64,000 nt of DNA from Macrotrachela quadricornifera. Taxonomy: Eukaryota > Rotifera > Eurotatoria > Philodinida > Philodinidae. The translations under genes were made by a program, and so were the position numbers. The stretch covers positions 261,674 to 325,673 of the forward strand of contig JAJEKB010020803.1 in assembly GCA_022393335.1 (NCBI GenBank), given 5' to 3'. Within the stretch, counting starts at the first letter, position 1; each line of letters opens with the position of its first letter. Positions 52,755 to 63,969 of this stretch are shown here, piece by piece. The notes under the pieces were generated by a model. That model worked only from the letters and a program-made list of their open reading frames with translations. It was not told where the DNA came from and made no database searches.

Positions 52755-54224
52755 TCATATTGATAGTGTCCGGTATTCGTGTAGTGCATATTTGAGACGA
52801 ACGATGCCCTCTTCGATACATGCATCACTTACAGTAAAAATCAATCTAAACCAACCAGGTTCAGAATACTCGAATGTGAATCCGTTTGTCATATATACGC
52901 CGCGATCAAATATGATTTAAAATAATTTGCTTTCTTCTTCTTCAAACGTGATGTGTTACAGTAGCGAACGAAAGTTTATCCACAGAAAAAGGCCCGATGA
53001 CGAATTACGGACTTGGATTTTTTTGTCAATTTGTTCAATTTGTTGTTTAGCTTTTCGATATTTGTTTGTTGATCGTGATTGGTTAAGTTCAATGTAGTCA
53101 TTTTTCCAATTTCGATCGTCAAGAATTGATTTAAGCGTATATTGAATTGAGCTCGATGGTACTACGAGAAAATTGAATTTCGCTCCGCTTTTACAGATTT
53201 CAACTGTTCCTGTGTAGATAACACCAATACGTGTTCCAATTAATGCAAAGTCTTTGCTGAATGACCATAGAAAATGTGTTCTCGATGGGTCAGGGAGTGA
53301 TTCATAGTTCAAAATAGATTCGAATAGTTTTTGGTTTTGGAAAATGCTTAATGCATAAATTTCATCGACAATAATGTGTAGTTTCTTTTCAGCAGCAAAT
53401 CTTAACATTGGTTCGATTACGGCCCTGTCATAAACATCACCAGTAGGATTATGTGGATTAACAATAATAATAGCACGAGATGTATGCCCTTGAGCTAATG
53501 CAAGTGCATAGCCTCGCTGGAAAATTTCGGCAGAAAAACGAAGTTTCCCTGTGTCCTGATCAAGTAATGGACATTTGACGAGTGTATTCCGTGCCATTGC
53601 AGAAACATCAAAATCGAATGCTGTATAGCACGGTGATGATATGAGAAAAACATCACCAACATCAGCAATTAGAAAAAAGAGCAATGAGATACTGCCACTA
53701 ACACCACTACTAATAATCATTTGATGAGGATCAAGTTCAGCGTCCGTCGAACGGAATCTTTCATGAAAGAATGAGCCAAGTCGTTGCCGAAATGTAAATT
53801 CATGGCATGCATCAGGATAATAGTTGTACTGATTTGACCATGTTTGTGTCGACTGGAGTTTTTTCACAAGATCATTTTCACAGAGACGAGTCTCTGCTAC
53901 ACCCAAATTGTATATTTCAGTTGGATTGTGTTTTTCATGATATTCATTAGCTTGAACACATGCTTTATAGTAGAGAAGTGATGAAGGATTCTTCTTCATA
54001 GCGTGAGTTCGATCTGAGATTGTCTTACTAGAGCATGTTTCATGTGTATAAAAGAAATTCAAGTCATTTGATTGTTTCTACGTAAAGCACATAATACCTT
54101 CAGCATATGCATCACGAATTAGTTCGGGTTGATCTTTCGATGACGCACGGATCGAAAAGTTGTCGATGGTCCCACTGTCATCACTAGCTTCATTTGAATT
54201 TATCTTTCGTGGAGCCGAGCCCAT
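52755..54224 (-). pseudogene. ACC-synthase-like PLP aminotransferase with three nonsense codons
   Basis: One frame of 490 codons from MGSAPRKINS (54224) to TGA (52755), typical length for class I/II aminotransferases of the ACCS group. Recognisable parts: YNLGVAETRLCENDL, SSGVSGSISLLFF, SSPCYTAFDFDV, VNPHNPTGDVYD, VDEIYALS, SFSKDF with the PLP lysine at codon 324, IGTRIGVIY, and the C-terminal GVYMTNGFTFEYSEPGWFRL. Three in-frame stops (TAG 54080-54078, TAA 52958-52956, TAA 52919-52917) but no frameshift. Splicing does not obviously remove them. The ancestor was a cytosolic PLP enzyme; this copy is probably a young pseudogene. Confidence 0.85.
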
Positions 54225-54829
54225 TTCGATTTTTCGTATGATTGACTTGATTGCAAGTGCGAAAATATTATTTCTATCAGACACATCATCCGTATTTATA
54301 TAAAAGCTGACGAAAGTGATGTTGTAAAAATGTCTTTTATATGCAATCACCACTCAGGAAGCTAAATCAACGTATTAGTCTGTGTAATTTCCAAATGAAA
54401 AATTCTTTGGTCACAAATTTCTGAGAAAATGTTTCACGCAATGATGCAAAATGCCATGCTGCAATATGTAGAATGATTTTATTTCTCTTTTCGACTGCTG
54501 TCACTTACAATGTCGTGTAAATATTGCCGATACAGGGTGAGGGAGTGTGAGAGTGATGACGGCAAATGAATAGTGGAAGAGCAACAGTGGCGTCGTAAGT
54601 GTCAAACAACAGTTAGTTTAACAAACTAACTTGAATGAGTGCGTGCGATTGTAATCTTTTATGAGAATTAAAAGAATTGTTCGTTTCGACCGATTTCACT
54701 TTATTTAAGAATAAAGGTCATCAGGAAGTAACAATTACTAGAAAAAATCCATAAAAAGTGAGAACAAGCACCAACGAGAAACTACAAAAAAATGAAACAA
54801 CAGTCTAAGACGACAACCGACGAGGATGA
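54225..54829. other. Intergenic; a short G-rich run at 54534-54560
   Basis: CAGGGTGAGGGAGTGTGAGA is a degenerate telomere-like run with no ribozyme half. A TTAGTTTAACAAACTAA palindrome is at about 54612-54628. No gene. Confidence 0.45.
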
Positions 54830-55177
54830 TCAATGCTTCTCGAGTAGTTTCAATTCTTCATCGAGATCGATATTGTCAAGATCGATGGATCGAAAATCAC
54901 CGAACGAAATTGATGAACCGTTTACTGTCGAGAACGAATTCCATATCTCGGTTATATTTTCATGATCTAACAGTATTGACGACTCATTAGTGTCGATGTA
55001 TAGCTGCTGTTGTGGTGAATCGGGAGATTCAGGTGGCTGCTGTATCGGCAGCGTAGGAGATTTCCTTGCCACTTCTGGTGGCTGATCCGTAGAAGTATTC
55101 GGAGGAGCAATCGACGGTCGAGGCGGAGTAGTAGCAGAAGAACGTTTGGCAGCTTCTCGTGCTGTTTTTTTCTTTGC
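54830..55177 (-). CDS. C-terminal end of a truncated Pro-rich protein gene
   Basis: - strand frame: KKTAREAAKRSSATTPPRPS, then PEVARKSPTLPIQQPPESP and an acidic end FGDFRSIDLDNIDLDEELKL up to TGA at 54830-54832. It looks like a real C-terminus: a basic helix, a Pro-rich linker and an acidic Leu-rich tail. Upstream coding sequence stops where the ribozyme/telomere-like unit begins (about 55195), so the gene body may have been replaced by that unit. Family not recognised. Confidence 0.45.
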   Translation of the reverse strand, partial: AKKKTAREAAKRSSATTPPRPSIAPPNTSTDQPPEVARKSPTLPIQQPPESPDSPQQQLYIDTNESSILLDHENITEIWNSFSTVNGSSISFGDFRSIDLDNIDLDEELKLLEKH

Positions 55178-55200
55178 TCAGAATGGGAGCCATCGTTCTT

Positions 55201-55275
55201 GAGGGTGTGGGAGTGAGTTAAGCAAATCACAACGCATTTCGACCTTGCTTAACGCTTTATCCCCCATAGTGATTC
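55201..55275 (-). ncRNA. Hammerhead-unit relic with telomere-like tract
   Basis: - strand: AATCAC and GTGATT (stem I halves) are complementary, and TTAAGCAAGGTCGAAATGCG keeps stem II, GAAA and stem III, ending in T17. The CTGATGA region has become TATGGGGGATAAAG. CTTAACTCACTCCCACACCC follows on the - strand. Confidence 0.5.
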
Positions 55276-55394
55276 CAAAGAAGATAGAGACAACATGAAT
55301 ATTGAAAAAGAATACTAATGATCTCATTATACTAACAAAATAAAAAGATCGCCGAAATTCTTTTTCCTGCGCATAGGGCGCTTTGGCTAATCCA

Positions 55395-55947
55395 TTAGCC
55401 ATTGAGGGGGAGGGGGGGGGGGGTAGCGACATGAAAAGTGACTTTTTTGTGTATATTATTTACTCATATATTTACAATATTTTTCTGATGATCATGTATA
55501 GTTAAGTGAATAGGTGACGTTATTAATAGATATACGTGTTATTTGCCATTGGTAGACGTCAACGATATGGTCCTCACCTCAGTTTTGGGGTCATCCCGTC
55601 AGAAACGGCGCTAAATTGAGCCTTAGAATCGCTCTACCTATGTCTAGACGTTAGCGCAATACAGATAAGAGACAGAGTCATATTTTTTTTAGTTTCAAGG
55701 TGGATCGTGCTCTACTCAATATAAAGCTTTATGCTCCATCCTAACTCATATCTCACCAGGATAGGAATCAGCACTGTATCTCTCATGTCCAATATCCATA
55801 AATAACGCTTCTATTTATAAATAACGTCAACTGCTGACTTAATTATATATAATCATCAGAAAAATATTGTAAACATATAGATAAATAATATATACAAAAA
55901 AGTCATTTTTCATGTTGTTACCCCCCCCCCCCTCCCCCATTGGCTAA
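55395..55947. mobile_element. Foldback element with poly-G/poly-C ends
   Basis: TTAGCCATTGAGGGGGAGGG at the left end is mirrored by CCCTCCCCCATTGGCTAA at the right. Arms of about 130 bp share CATGAAAARTGACTTTTTTG and ACAATATTTTTCTGATGAT. The 300-bp centre is non-coding. Homopolymer G runs of about 12 bp make it prone to sequencing error. Confidence 0.75.
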
Positions 55948-56054
55948 TAGATTGGTCATTTTATAACCGATGCCCTCTCATCCATCTAATTCATATGAAA
56001 ACGTATCGATGTGCTCCATGTACTAGAGGATACTTACTTCAATCTATATCACTT

Positions 56055-58592
56055 ACAATGGAGGTGTTTGAGGTGATAAGCGAAAAAATGGGATCCATCC
56101 GCATGAAAGGAAAGCCCTCGTTGAGAAACTAACAAGGTTAAAATATTAGCGGCCCTTGACTTATCTAGAGGGAGATAATCAATTTTTATGGTACGCAAAA
56201 TTTGAGTATATAAGAATATTAGTATTATTCACATTAATTTTTCATTCAATCATCTGAGTATTTCAGTAGTAACCTAAAAGAATATTTCTGAAATTTATCA
56301 ATAGCACTAACATCATAATAAAGTCAATGACTTATGGGGATTCAGTATTAAAGAGATGAAGAATAACATATATGATGCTTTGAAAAATCGTTTTAACGTA
56401 TAATTTGAAATAAAAGTGCATTGATGCATCACTTGGTGGTCTATTGTTCATTTCTTTGCAATTGGTGTTAAGAAAACACAAAGAAAGATACTGTCGAACA
56501 ATTATTCTTTCTTATTCTCTGCTATATTCATCGAATAACAAATATTCATTTCATTAAAAAGATCATGAATTTAGTAAATATTACTAAACATCTTTTGTAT
56601 CTGGCTCAAACTGAATTTGGATCTGGAAATTCTGCAACAATTTTCGATGAAATTGTAGTTGCAGAACGATTGTTTGAAGTTCTAAAGTCTTTTAAAGACA
56701 GTTACTTCAATGAACTATATACTTACGAGACTCTCGAATTTGACGATGAATATGACGAAATGAGTGATGAAGAAGAAAGCGATAACGATATAAACGATTA
56801 CAATGAAAATGAACATTCAGATATAAAAAATCTTTTTACATTAGAAGAAATGGAAAATATTATCGAGTGGGTTGATCAACATCCGAAGGCTGGAATTGCA
56901 ACTATTTCACATCGATTTAAGAAGGTCAAATATATGTATTATATTACAAGGTTTAGACAATATATCGAAAATAATGGCACTAGATCGGAAAAAATAAAAC
57001 AAATTAAAGACTTTATGTTCAACGAATTTTATCTGAAAAGGACGATTGAAAAAGAATCAATTCATGATGCTGATCTTGAACTCTTTGCAATTCAAAAAGC
57101 AAGGGAATTAAACTGGGATACATTCACAGCAAGTAAATCTTTTATCAACACTTTTAAAAAAGAAAATAGAATATCATCAAGAAGAGTCAACAAAATTATT
57201 ACTCGGGCTAAATCAAATAGAAAAATTTGCAGTTTAAATGGTATGTAATTTTTTTCGAATATTTTTATAAATACGTTTAGCTGTGATATTTACATTTTTA
57301 GACGCTCAAAGTTGGATTGAAAGTAATAGAAGTTTAATATCAACGTATTCTTCTCACCAAGTTTTAAACAGCGATCACTGTTCGTTTCAACAAGAATATA
57401 TTCCATCAAGAACTCCTTCTTTTACTGGTGAAAGAACAACAGAAGTGGCTGTTAAAAAGAAATATAATACAACACATTCGTATACCGTACAACCAATTAC
57501 ATCAGCCGACGGTGATTTATTAGAAAAGTTCTTGCTTATTCTTCAAGAAAAAGAAAATACATTTGGTAAAAATGTGCAAAAGAATTTAATTATACCATCG
57601 AATGTTGTAGTCAAAGCTTCAAAATCAGGAAAAAGTTCTGATGAAAAACATCATGCTTTTTTAAATGAAGTGTTACATCCATTGGTGGGCAAAAAATTTC
57701 TTCTCTTTCTGGATGCTTGGAAAACTCAAGCTGATCTAACAAAATTTAGAGCAGTATTTCCTAGTCCAAATAGTCAATTATTGGTTTTCCCTGAAGGATC
57801 AACAGGTTTTATTCAACCACAAGATCTTTCCTTATTTCGTTCATGGCGATTTATTCATAAAAAAGTCGAACATTATACTCATATTAATCGAATAGAAATG
57901 AGTATAAGTGATCGCCAATATTTCATCAATATACATTCGGTTATTCATAATCAATTATCAGCTCCACAATTTAAAAATCTCATTAAAAAAGGATTCGCAC
58001 AAGCTCGAATAATACATGAATTAGTTGGACAGATAGAAAAACCACAAGATGTTTGCTTCAAATTTAATGATCTCTATTGCTCAATTAACAGTTGCAATGA
58101 ACGAACGCTATTAATGTGTGCTTGGTGCAAAAAAACTTTTTGCTACTACCATCTAATTGAAGATCTACATCTGCATTTGTAACAGATTTATTAAAATACT
58201 ATACTATATAATATATTGTTATTAGTTGAAATAAAATCTAGTCTATTGATAACCTTGAAATTCTGATAGCTGTTTACTAATTTTTATCTATATTATTACT
58301 GCTTAAGCTCCATAAGTCATTGACTTTATTATGATGTTAGTGCTATTGATAAATTTCAGAAATATTCTTTTAGGTTACTACTGAAATACTCAGATGATTG
58401 AATGAAAAATTAATGTGAATAATACTAATATTCTTATATACTCAAATTTTGCGTACCATAAAAATTGATTATCTCCCTCTAGATAAGTCAAGGGCCGCTA
58501 ATATTTTAACCTTGTTAGTTTCTCAACGAGGGCTTTCCTTTCATGCGGATGGATCCCACTTTTTCGCTTATCACCTCAAACACCTCCATTGT
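56055..58592 (+). mobile_element. 2.5-kb DNA transposon with 283-bp terminal inverted repeats
   Basis: Ends ACAATGGAGGTGTTTGAGGT and its complement at 58592. The inverted repeats cover 56055-56337 and 58311-58592 and are almost identical, so this is a recent insertion. It encloses one two-exon transposase gene. I see no convincing target duplication next to the ends, so the exact boundaries could be off by a few bases. A relic of the same family lies at 6983-7570. Confidence 0.85.
56565..58182 (+). CDS. pogo/Tc1-like DDD transposase, two exons
   Basis: Exons 56565-57240 and 57302-58182 flank a 61-bp intron (GTATGT ... TTTTTAG); joined length 518 aa, fully open. Residues about 65-85 form an acidic run. 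Around 170-210, HDADLELFAIQKAREL ... FTASKSFINTFKKENRISSR matches a CENP-B/Tc5-type helix-turn-helix. The catalytic domain follows: first Asp in LNSDHCSFQQE, second in LLFLDAWKTQ, third in FIQPQDLSLFRSW, a DDD triad typical of pogo-like DDE enzymes. A Cys/His cluster CAWCKKTFCYYH near the end may bind zinc. It should cut and paste its own element. Confidence 0.82.
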
Positions 58593-60640
58593 CAGAATAC
58601 TTTCGATTAATTCTAATCTAAAAGAATGATGACTAGGTCTTTGTTCGGTTCTATAACTTTTATATCCAGAATTAAATAACCATCGATCCACTTTTCGAGA
58701 ACTAATCTATTTTCCATTCAATGAATTCCATTTGGGTGCTACATGACGACTACTTTTTCCACGACCTTCCTTCATTAAAATCAATAAATATCTATTTTCT
58801 GGATGTTTTTTCGACTTCTTTCAACGTTGACCAGGACGATTTCCCAATATTAATCTTAATTTTTTTCTTTTTACCAATATTGCAGATACAACTATTTGAA
58901 ACACGAACTTACTTCCGAATATTTTCATGTGTAAAACCAGCTTTTAGTAGTGTAAGTAATTTGAGTTTTTGGTATACTGAGACTTTCCTTCGATTCATGT
59001 ATGTTGTAATGAAAGATGTACGGCAAAGTATGGCTCATGTACAGATAGTACATACAGACAACGAAAATAGTAATTAAACGAAAAGAAAAAAATATACCCA
59101 CACAACCACGCACTCTCGTTCCCTTAGTTATCGGCCCTCTTGAACAGTAGGCTATATAAAAATTTTTACGATTTTATAATTTTGGTCAGATCAAAACAAC
59201 TTATTTGCGTTCAACCTTTCTTTCACGAAAATACGCAGGATTAAAAGAATTCTAAATTGATATTCGGATAGAGCATACTTGAATGTTTACTTACTAATTG
59301 ATAAATCAACTCAAGCAGAAGAATAGAAAATAAAAACTAACTAATGCATGAAAAAACCTTTTATTCTTATGATTTTGTCCACTAGCGTAAGTTTGGACTG
59401 CAGCAAGCAGCAAAGTATATAGTCAAGATATTTTCTGATCTGCGTTAAGTTTATTTGAATGTTCAAATGCGTTTTCTACCAACTCAAATGCTTCAGAATA
59501 GATTATTTCACCAGCAATGAATCATTCAAAATTTTAAAGGGTGCTCTGAAACAATTAAGCTTTTATAATACTCACCAAGAAAGAAAAAGTCATGAAGAAC
59601 TCGCTTCGCAAATGACAGACGATGGGTTGGTTGTGCATCAGAAGTTCAGTTTCATGAAGCACGCACATTATTAGTGAAAAGCATAGATCCGTCAGTGTCG
59701 TTCACTCACTTACCCCTAAAAACTCGTGTCTAGAAATGTCAGGGCTCGCGATGCCGTTTCCAAGAGCTGAGAATTTCCTTGACAGTTCATGCCTGTGCTT
59801 TTTTGAGCACGGTGTAGCGCATATATATTTTTTTTCTTTCATTTAAAAGCAAGTTATCATAGCATCCCGGGTTCGTAGGGGCAGAAACGCACACTGAGTT
59901 TCTAGAAACCCGAAAACTCATAATGATTTGCTTTAAAATAAAATAAAAAATATGTTTAAACATTTCGGAAGGATCAAAAACGTACAGAAATGAATTATTG
60001 AGCTGATTGTCGTTCGGAGGAACCTGGAATCCGGTATGAGTTCCCGTCTCCAAGAACTCAGGAATCCTTAGTGAGCTGCCTCGTTATGAAAGAAAAAGTA
60101 AATCTAAGCACTTTACCGTGTTTCAAAACACTCAGAAAAGAGTTGCCTGATGGATTCCTGTTCCAAGGAATGGAGCTCAAAACTGACATCCCTACTCGTG
60201 TCATTATGGAAACAGTTCTATTGTCAAGTAGAAGTGCTCGTCAATGTGTCGTCAGCTAGGCTTTTGTCTGAGTCAAAATGAGTATTATTGTGATTTATTA
60301 ACAAAAGAGAATGTATTCGTCGCTTGCATTGTCAATATCTCATCTTATCGGACAACATAATGATTAAAGCAGTTTTATCACGTTAACACAGATAAGTCCT
60401 TAAACTTGCTCCGAACGACGATTTAGTATTTTCTTTACAAAGTCACGTCTGATGAAACATGAGTCGCACGATAAATACAACGATGCATGATTGTCGGATA
60501 TTCTTTTTTTTCTCTCTTTCATTCAAATGCCATCCTGCAAATAAAAAAAATGTACGAGTCCGAACAGACTGGAACAAACAGCAACGTGAAAATAAAATGT
60601 AGAATGAATATGTATACCAGAGAATGAGTACAGCAAAACA
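58593..60640. other. Intergenic, no gene recognised
   Basis: Several open frames of 60-118 codons on both strands (for example 58721-59077 and 59459-59674) show no motif and have the T-rich bias expected by chance. 59787-60260 is more GC-rich than its surroundings and could hold an old relic. Confidence 0.35.
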
Positions 60641-60685
60641 ACTATCACGACGCATTTTGATCTAGCTAAAGATCTTACAGAGTGG
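60641..60685 (-). ncRNA. Degenerate hammerhead-like unit
   Basis: - strand: CCACTCTGTAAGATC, TTTAGCTAGATC, AAAATGCGTCGTGATAG. Stem II GATC/GATC and the stem III/cleavage region ATGCGTC survive; the core has lost bases. The usual C-rich tail is not evident. Confidence 0.4.
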
Positions 60686-60697
60686 CAAATATTCTCG

Positions 60698-61235
60698 TGG
60701 CCAAAATAAACGGAACATCTTATTTTTCCGATTATTTCGCTGAAGTTTTCAGTCGTATGACATGAGAATTCGTTAAGTAATGTACACATATGTTTGATGC
60801 ACTCATATATTAGTGAAACGGAAGTTTCCTATTTTCCCGCGAAATTTCGCATTTTCCAATTTTCAGTTACGTTAATCGGTGATGAGTGCACTTGCTGATG
60901 TGGACATTCTTTGAGCATTTCTTAAAGAAGTTTGTCTGAAAAAGCATGAAATTTCGCAACTAAAGCTGAAGAAATCTCCTATTTATGCAACAGATTAGTG
61001 CTATCGAAAATGGAAAAAAGTGAAATTTCGCATGAAAACAGTAAAATTCCGTTTCACTACTATATGAGTGCATCAAACATATGCGTACATTACTTAACGA
61101 ATTTTCATGTCATACGACTGAAACCTTCAGAGAAAGTCAAGTGATCGAAGGTGTAACAGTAGTGTAAAAATGAAACCCGATTTAATGATACAAAGAAATA
61201 ATCGGAAAAAGAAGATGTTTCGTTTATTTTGACCA
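60698..61235. mobile_element. 538-bp foldback element
   Basis: Left end TGGCCAAAATAAACGGAACA, right end its complement with two changes. Arms share TTTTTCCGATTATTTC, TTTCAGTCGTATGACATGA and TTTGATGCACTCATAT. The right arm has an extra ~65 bp (about 61130-61195) that the left lacks. Centre non-coding. Confidence 0.75.
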
Positions 61236-61308
61236 TGAAGGCATATCTGCATTAGGAAGCCAAATTGAACTTCAAAAGCAGGAGATAGACTATTTCATTG
61301 AGGAGGAC

Positions 61309-61386
61309 GAGTGAGGGTGGGGTATGTCAAGTTAACCATGACCCAATTTTCGACCTTGTTAAAGGTTCTGATCAGATGATTTTAAT
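61309..61386 (-). ncRNA. Hammerhead-like motif with one core change, plus C-rich tail
   Basis: - strand: stem I AATCAT/ATGGTT (one U-G pair), core CTGATCA (G8 to C), stem II GAACC/GGTC with a bulged A, GAAA, an enlarged stem III region ATTGGG, then T-C at the cleavage site. ACTTGACATACCCCACCCTC follows. The G8 change should abolish cleavage. Confidence 0.55.
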
Positions 61387-62059
61387 CCTATCAGTATTCA
61401 TTCGACCCTATTTTCTTGGGAATATAATCTTCCAAAATAGACTCATAGAATAATCTACATAGATAGGATGCTTTTTAAGCCTACTCGCCAAATTTGATGT
61501 TGTAAACCAAAGTGAAAATAAGTTGGATACGAGTAACGAATTTGATCAAGCGAAAATTCCGGGTTAAATATTTTCAGTCGAGAGATTATAAAACTTTTCT
61601 CGTTTTCTTCTCTGTGGGATAATTTAAATGAAGCGGTAACGGTTGAAGAAGTAATTTCCGTGGCATTTTCGAATACTTTGGTAGGCTATACAAAATGAAT
61701 TCTTCTTGATTTGAATGTACTCTATGATTAACAACAGACAATGATTTTTTGTGTAGACTTCTCGTTTTTGTGATGTTCCATGTGACATAGATAAATAACT
61801 CACTAATTTAATAGATCTATTCAATAAACTCCACTGTGATAAATCGCTTTTTTATTTTTTTAATTGGTGGTTTTGTCCATTGTCTAGGGCAGAGAAGTGA
61901 CCGTTATCCGTTATTTACCTTACCATGTAGTGGATGACACAAGAACTGCACGCTATCTGATGACAACTAACTCATAATAAGAAAATCTTATTTTATCAAT
62001 TGAATCGTATTTCTCAAAAATAGCAGTACTATATATTGATGTTTTCTTTGATTTATAGG
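61387..62059. other. Intergenic, no gene seen
   Basis: AT-rich DNA between the ribozyme-like unit and the next foldback element. No coding signal. Confidence 0.4.
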
Positions 62060-62540
62060 AATGAAACATCGACGATCAACCATTGGTTCACCGATTTTCT
62101 CTAGTTTTCATTGATAAGAACCGAGATTGATTCTTGTATTGCTACCGAAAGCCAAAAATCGAACTTGAAAGTTTCAAAAAATGGCTCCTAAAATCAGATT
62201 TCCCCCTGCGAAATTCTTGGTGAAGTTTTATAAAAAATCATTATTTTCGAGAAAAAGGGTTTCTCTAATAAAATAACGAAAATCTGCTTATTCCGTTAAA
62301 AAAAGGCTATTTCTCGAAAATAACAATTTTTTTTAAAAAATTTTACTAAAGGTTATTTGAGGCGAAGAATTCGATTCTACCAGTCATTTTTCAAAAATTT
62401 TCAAGTTCGATTCTTTGCTTCCAGTACAGATATTAGAATCGATTTTGGTCCATATCAGTGGCAATCGGTGAATATAAGTACGGTAGAAATTGGTGAATAC
62501 TGGCTACCGATTATTGGTTGACCGATTATCGTTACTGTTA
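62060..62540. mobile_element. Diverged foldback element
   Basis: TTCACCGATTTTCTC and AATCGAACTTGAAAGTTTC on the left match complements on the right (CAAGTTCGATT, GGCAATCGGTGAA). The centre has TATTTTCGAGAAA/TTTCTCGAAAATA inverted words at about 62244-62330. Arms are more diverged than in the other foldback elements. Confidence 0.6.
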
Positions 62541-62659
62541 CACCCCTAACGAGACAGTGATAAAGCGTGATATCATCTTCTTGAGAGAGGTCAGCGAATC
62601 AACCGGATGAGTACTACTTGTAACTACATACATAGAATTCATTTGTTCGATCCATTGTA

Positions 62660-63969
62660 CTTAGGTCTGACCAAAAGTTCTGCAATCGCTATTGGCAATT
62701 TTATAAACCAATTAACATTCAAGAGATTGTTGCATGGATAAATAGTGGAATGTCTTTTCTACAATGATATATATAGTAAATCTATTTTGGACTTAGTTAT
62801 AGTACTTTTTTAGATAAACTTTCATTTGAATCAAAATGTTTTTTTAAAATGGATAATGAACTCAATCGATACTATATAAAAATTCGAACTATTTTGGAAG
62901 TAGATCCTAAGACAATTCATGAAGAACTTGTAACAGCTTTGGGACCCAGTGCTCCATCATATACAACAATTACAAGATAGGCAAAACATTTTCGTGAGGG
63001 AAAAGAAGATGTCAATGATGATCCTCGATCTGGTCGTCCAGTATCCGAACTTACAGATGAAAATATTGAGCTGGTTCGACAAATTATCAGTAATGATCCT
63101 CATTCAACTTATGATGAAATTATAGCTGAGACATCTCTCTCTCTCATGGTGCAACAGAACGAATTCTTCACGACTGTCTCAAGATGAAAAAAGTTAAATC
63201 TCGTTGGGTACCGCGTCAAATAATTGATGAACAAAAACAGCAACGAGTTCAACTTTGTCGTGAAAATTTGGCGAAATTTCGTGATAGTTCCTGGCGATTA
63301 TGTGATATTATAACAGGTGATGAAACGTGGATTTACCATAGGCAGATTCATCACAAGTCAAAGAACGCAAGCTGGGTTGGCGAAGGTGAATCACCAACTA
63401 CTGTAGTTCGTCGAAGCAAATTTGAACCAAAAAATTTGTTTTCTATTTTCTTCAAATCAAATGGTCCCGTTCTTATACATTGAGTTGATGAAGGCAAGAC
63501 TATAGATCGCGACTACTATATTGAAAATTGCCTCAAGCCTGTTGTCAAGGAAATATGGAAACAAAGAAGATCAGCAGGTAAAAAAGGTATAAAATTACTT
63601 CACGACAATGCTCGACTCCATATTCATTCTGACTTTATTAATTATTTAACAGAAGAAGGTTTCACTATAATGCCACATCCACCATATTCACCTGACCTTG
63701 CACCATGTGATTATTGGCTGAATGATTACATTAAACGAAATTTAACTGATCAATCAGATGAAAAATCATTAGCTCGTGCGGTATCCAAGGTGGTGAAAAA
63801 TATTCCAAAAGAAGGATATAAAAAAACTTTTGACAAACTGTTAGAAAGGAAGAAACTCTGCATAAATAATCATGGGACTACTTCGAGCATTTAATAAAAT
63901 AAAACTCGAACTTTCTCTTTTTCTCTAGTTTTTTTTTTAGAAATTGCAGAACTTTTGGTCAGATCTAAG
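62660..63969 (+). mobile_element. mariner-type element, 1.31 kb, with TA duplication
   Basis: Inverted ends CTTAGGTCTGACCAAAAGTT (left) and its near-complement at 63969, flanked by TA on both sides (62658-62659 and 63970-63971). Length and ends are typical for mariner. Confidence 0.88.
62849..63894 (+). pseudogene. mariner transposase, inactivated
   Basis: From MDNELNRYYIK the frame runs through the mariner helix-turn-helix, with DPRSGRPVSELTDENIELVR. The catalytic triad is present: Asp in TGDETWIYH, Asp in LLHDNARLH, and the late Asp in PYSPDLAPCDYWL (D,D34D spacing style). Breaks: a TAG after TTITR (about 62978), a frameshift in a CT microsatellite near 63135, and a TGA after GPVLIH (63481-63483). 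It ends with TAA at 63892-63894. It no longer makes a full transposase. Confidence 0.85.

Noticed and set aside
58721..59113. Open frames on both strands after the pogo-like transposon
   Set aside because: T-rich, mutually overlapping and without any recognisable domain.
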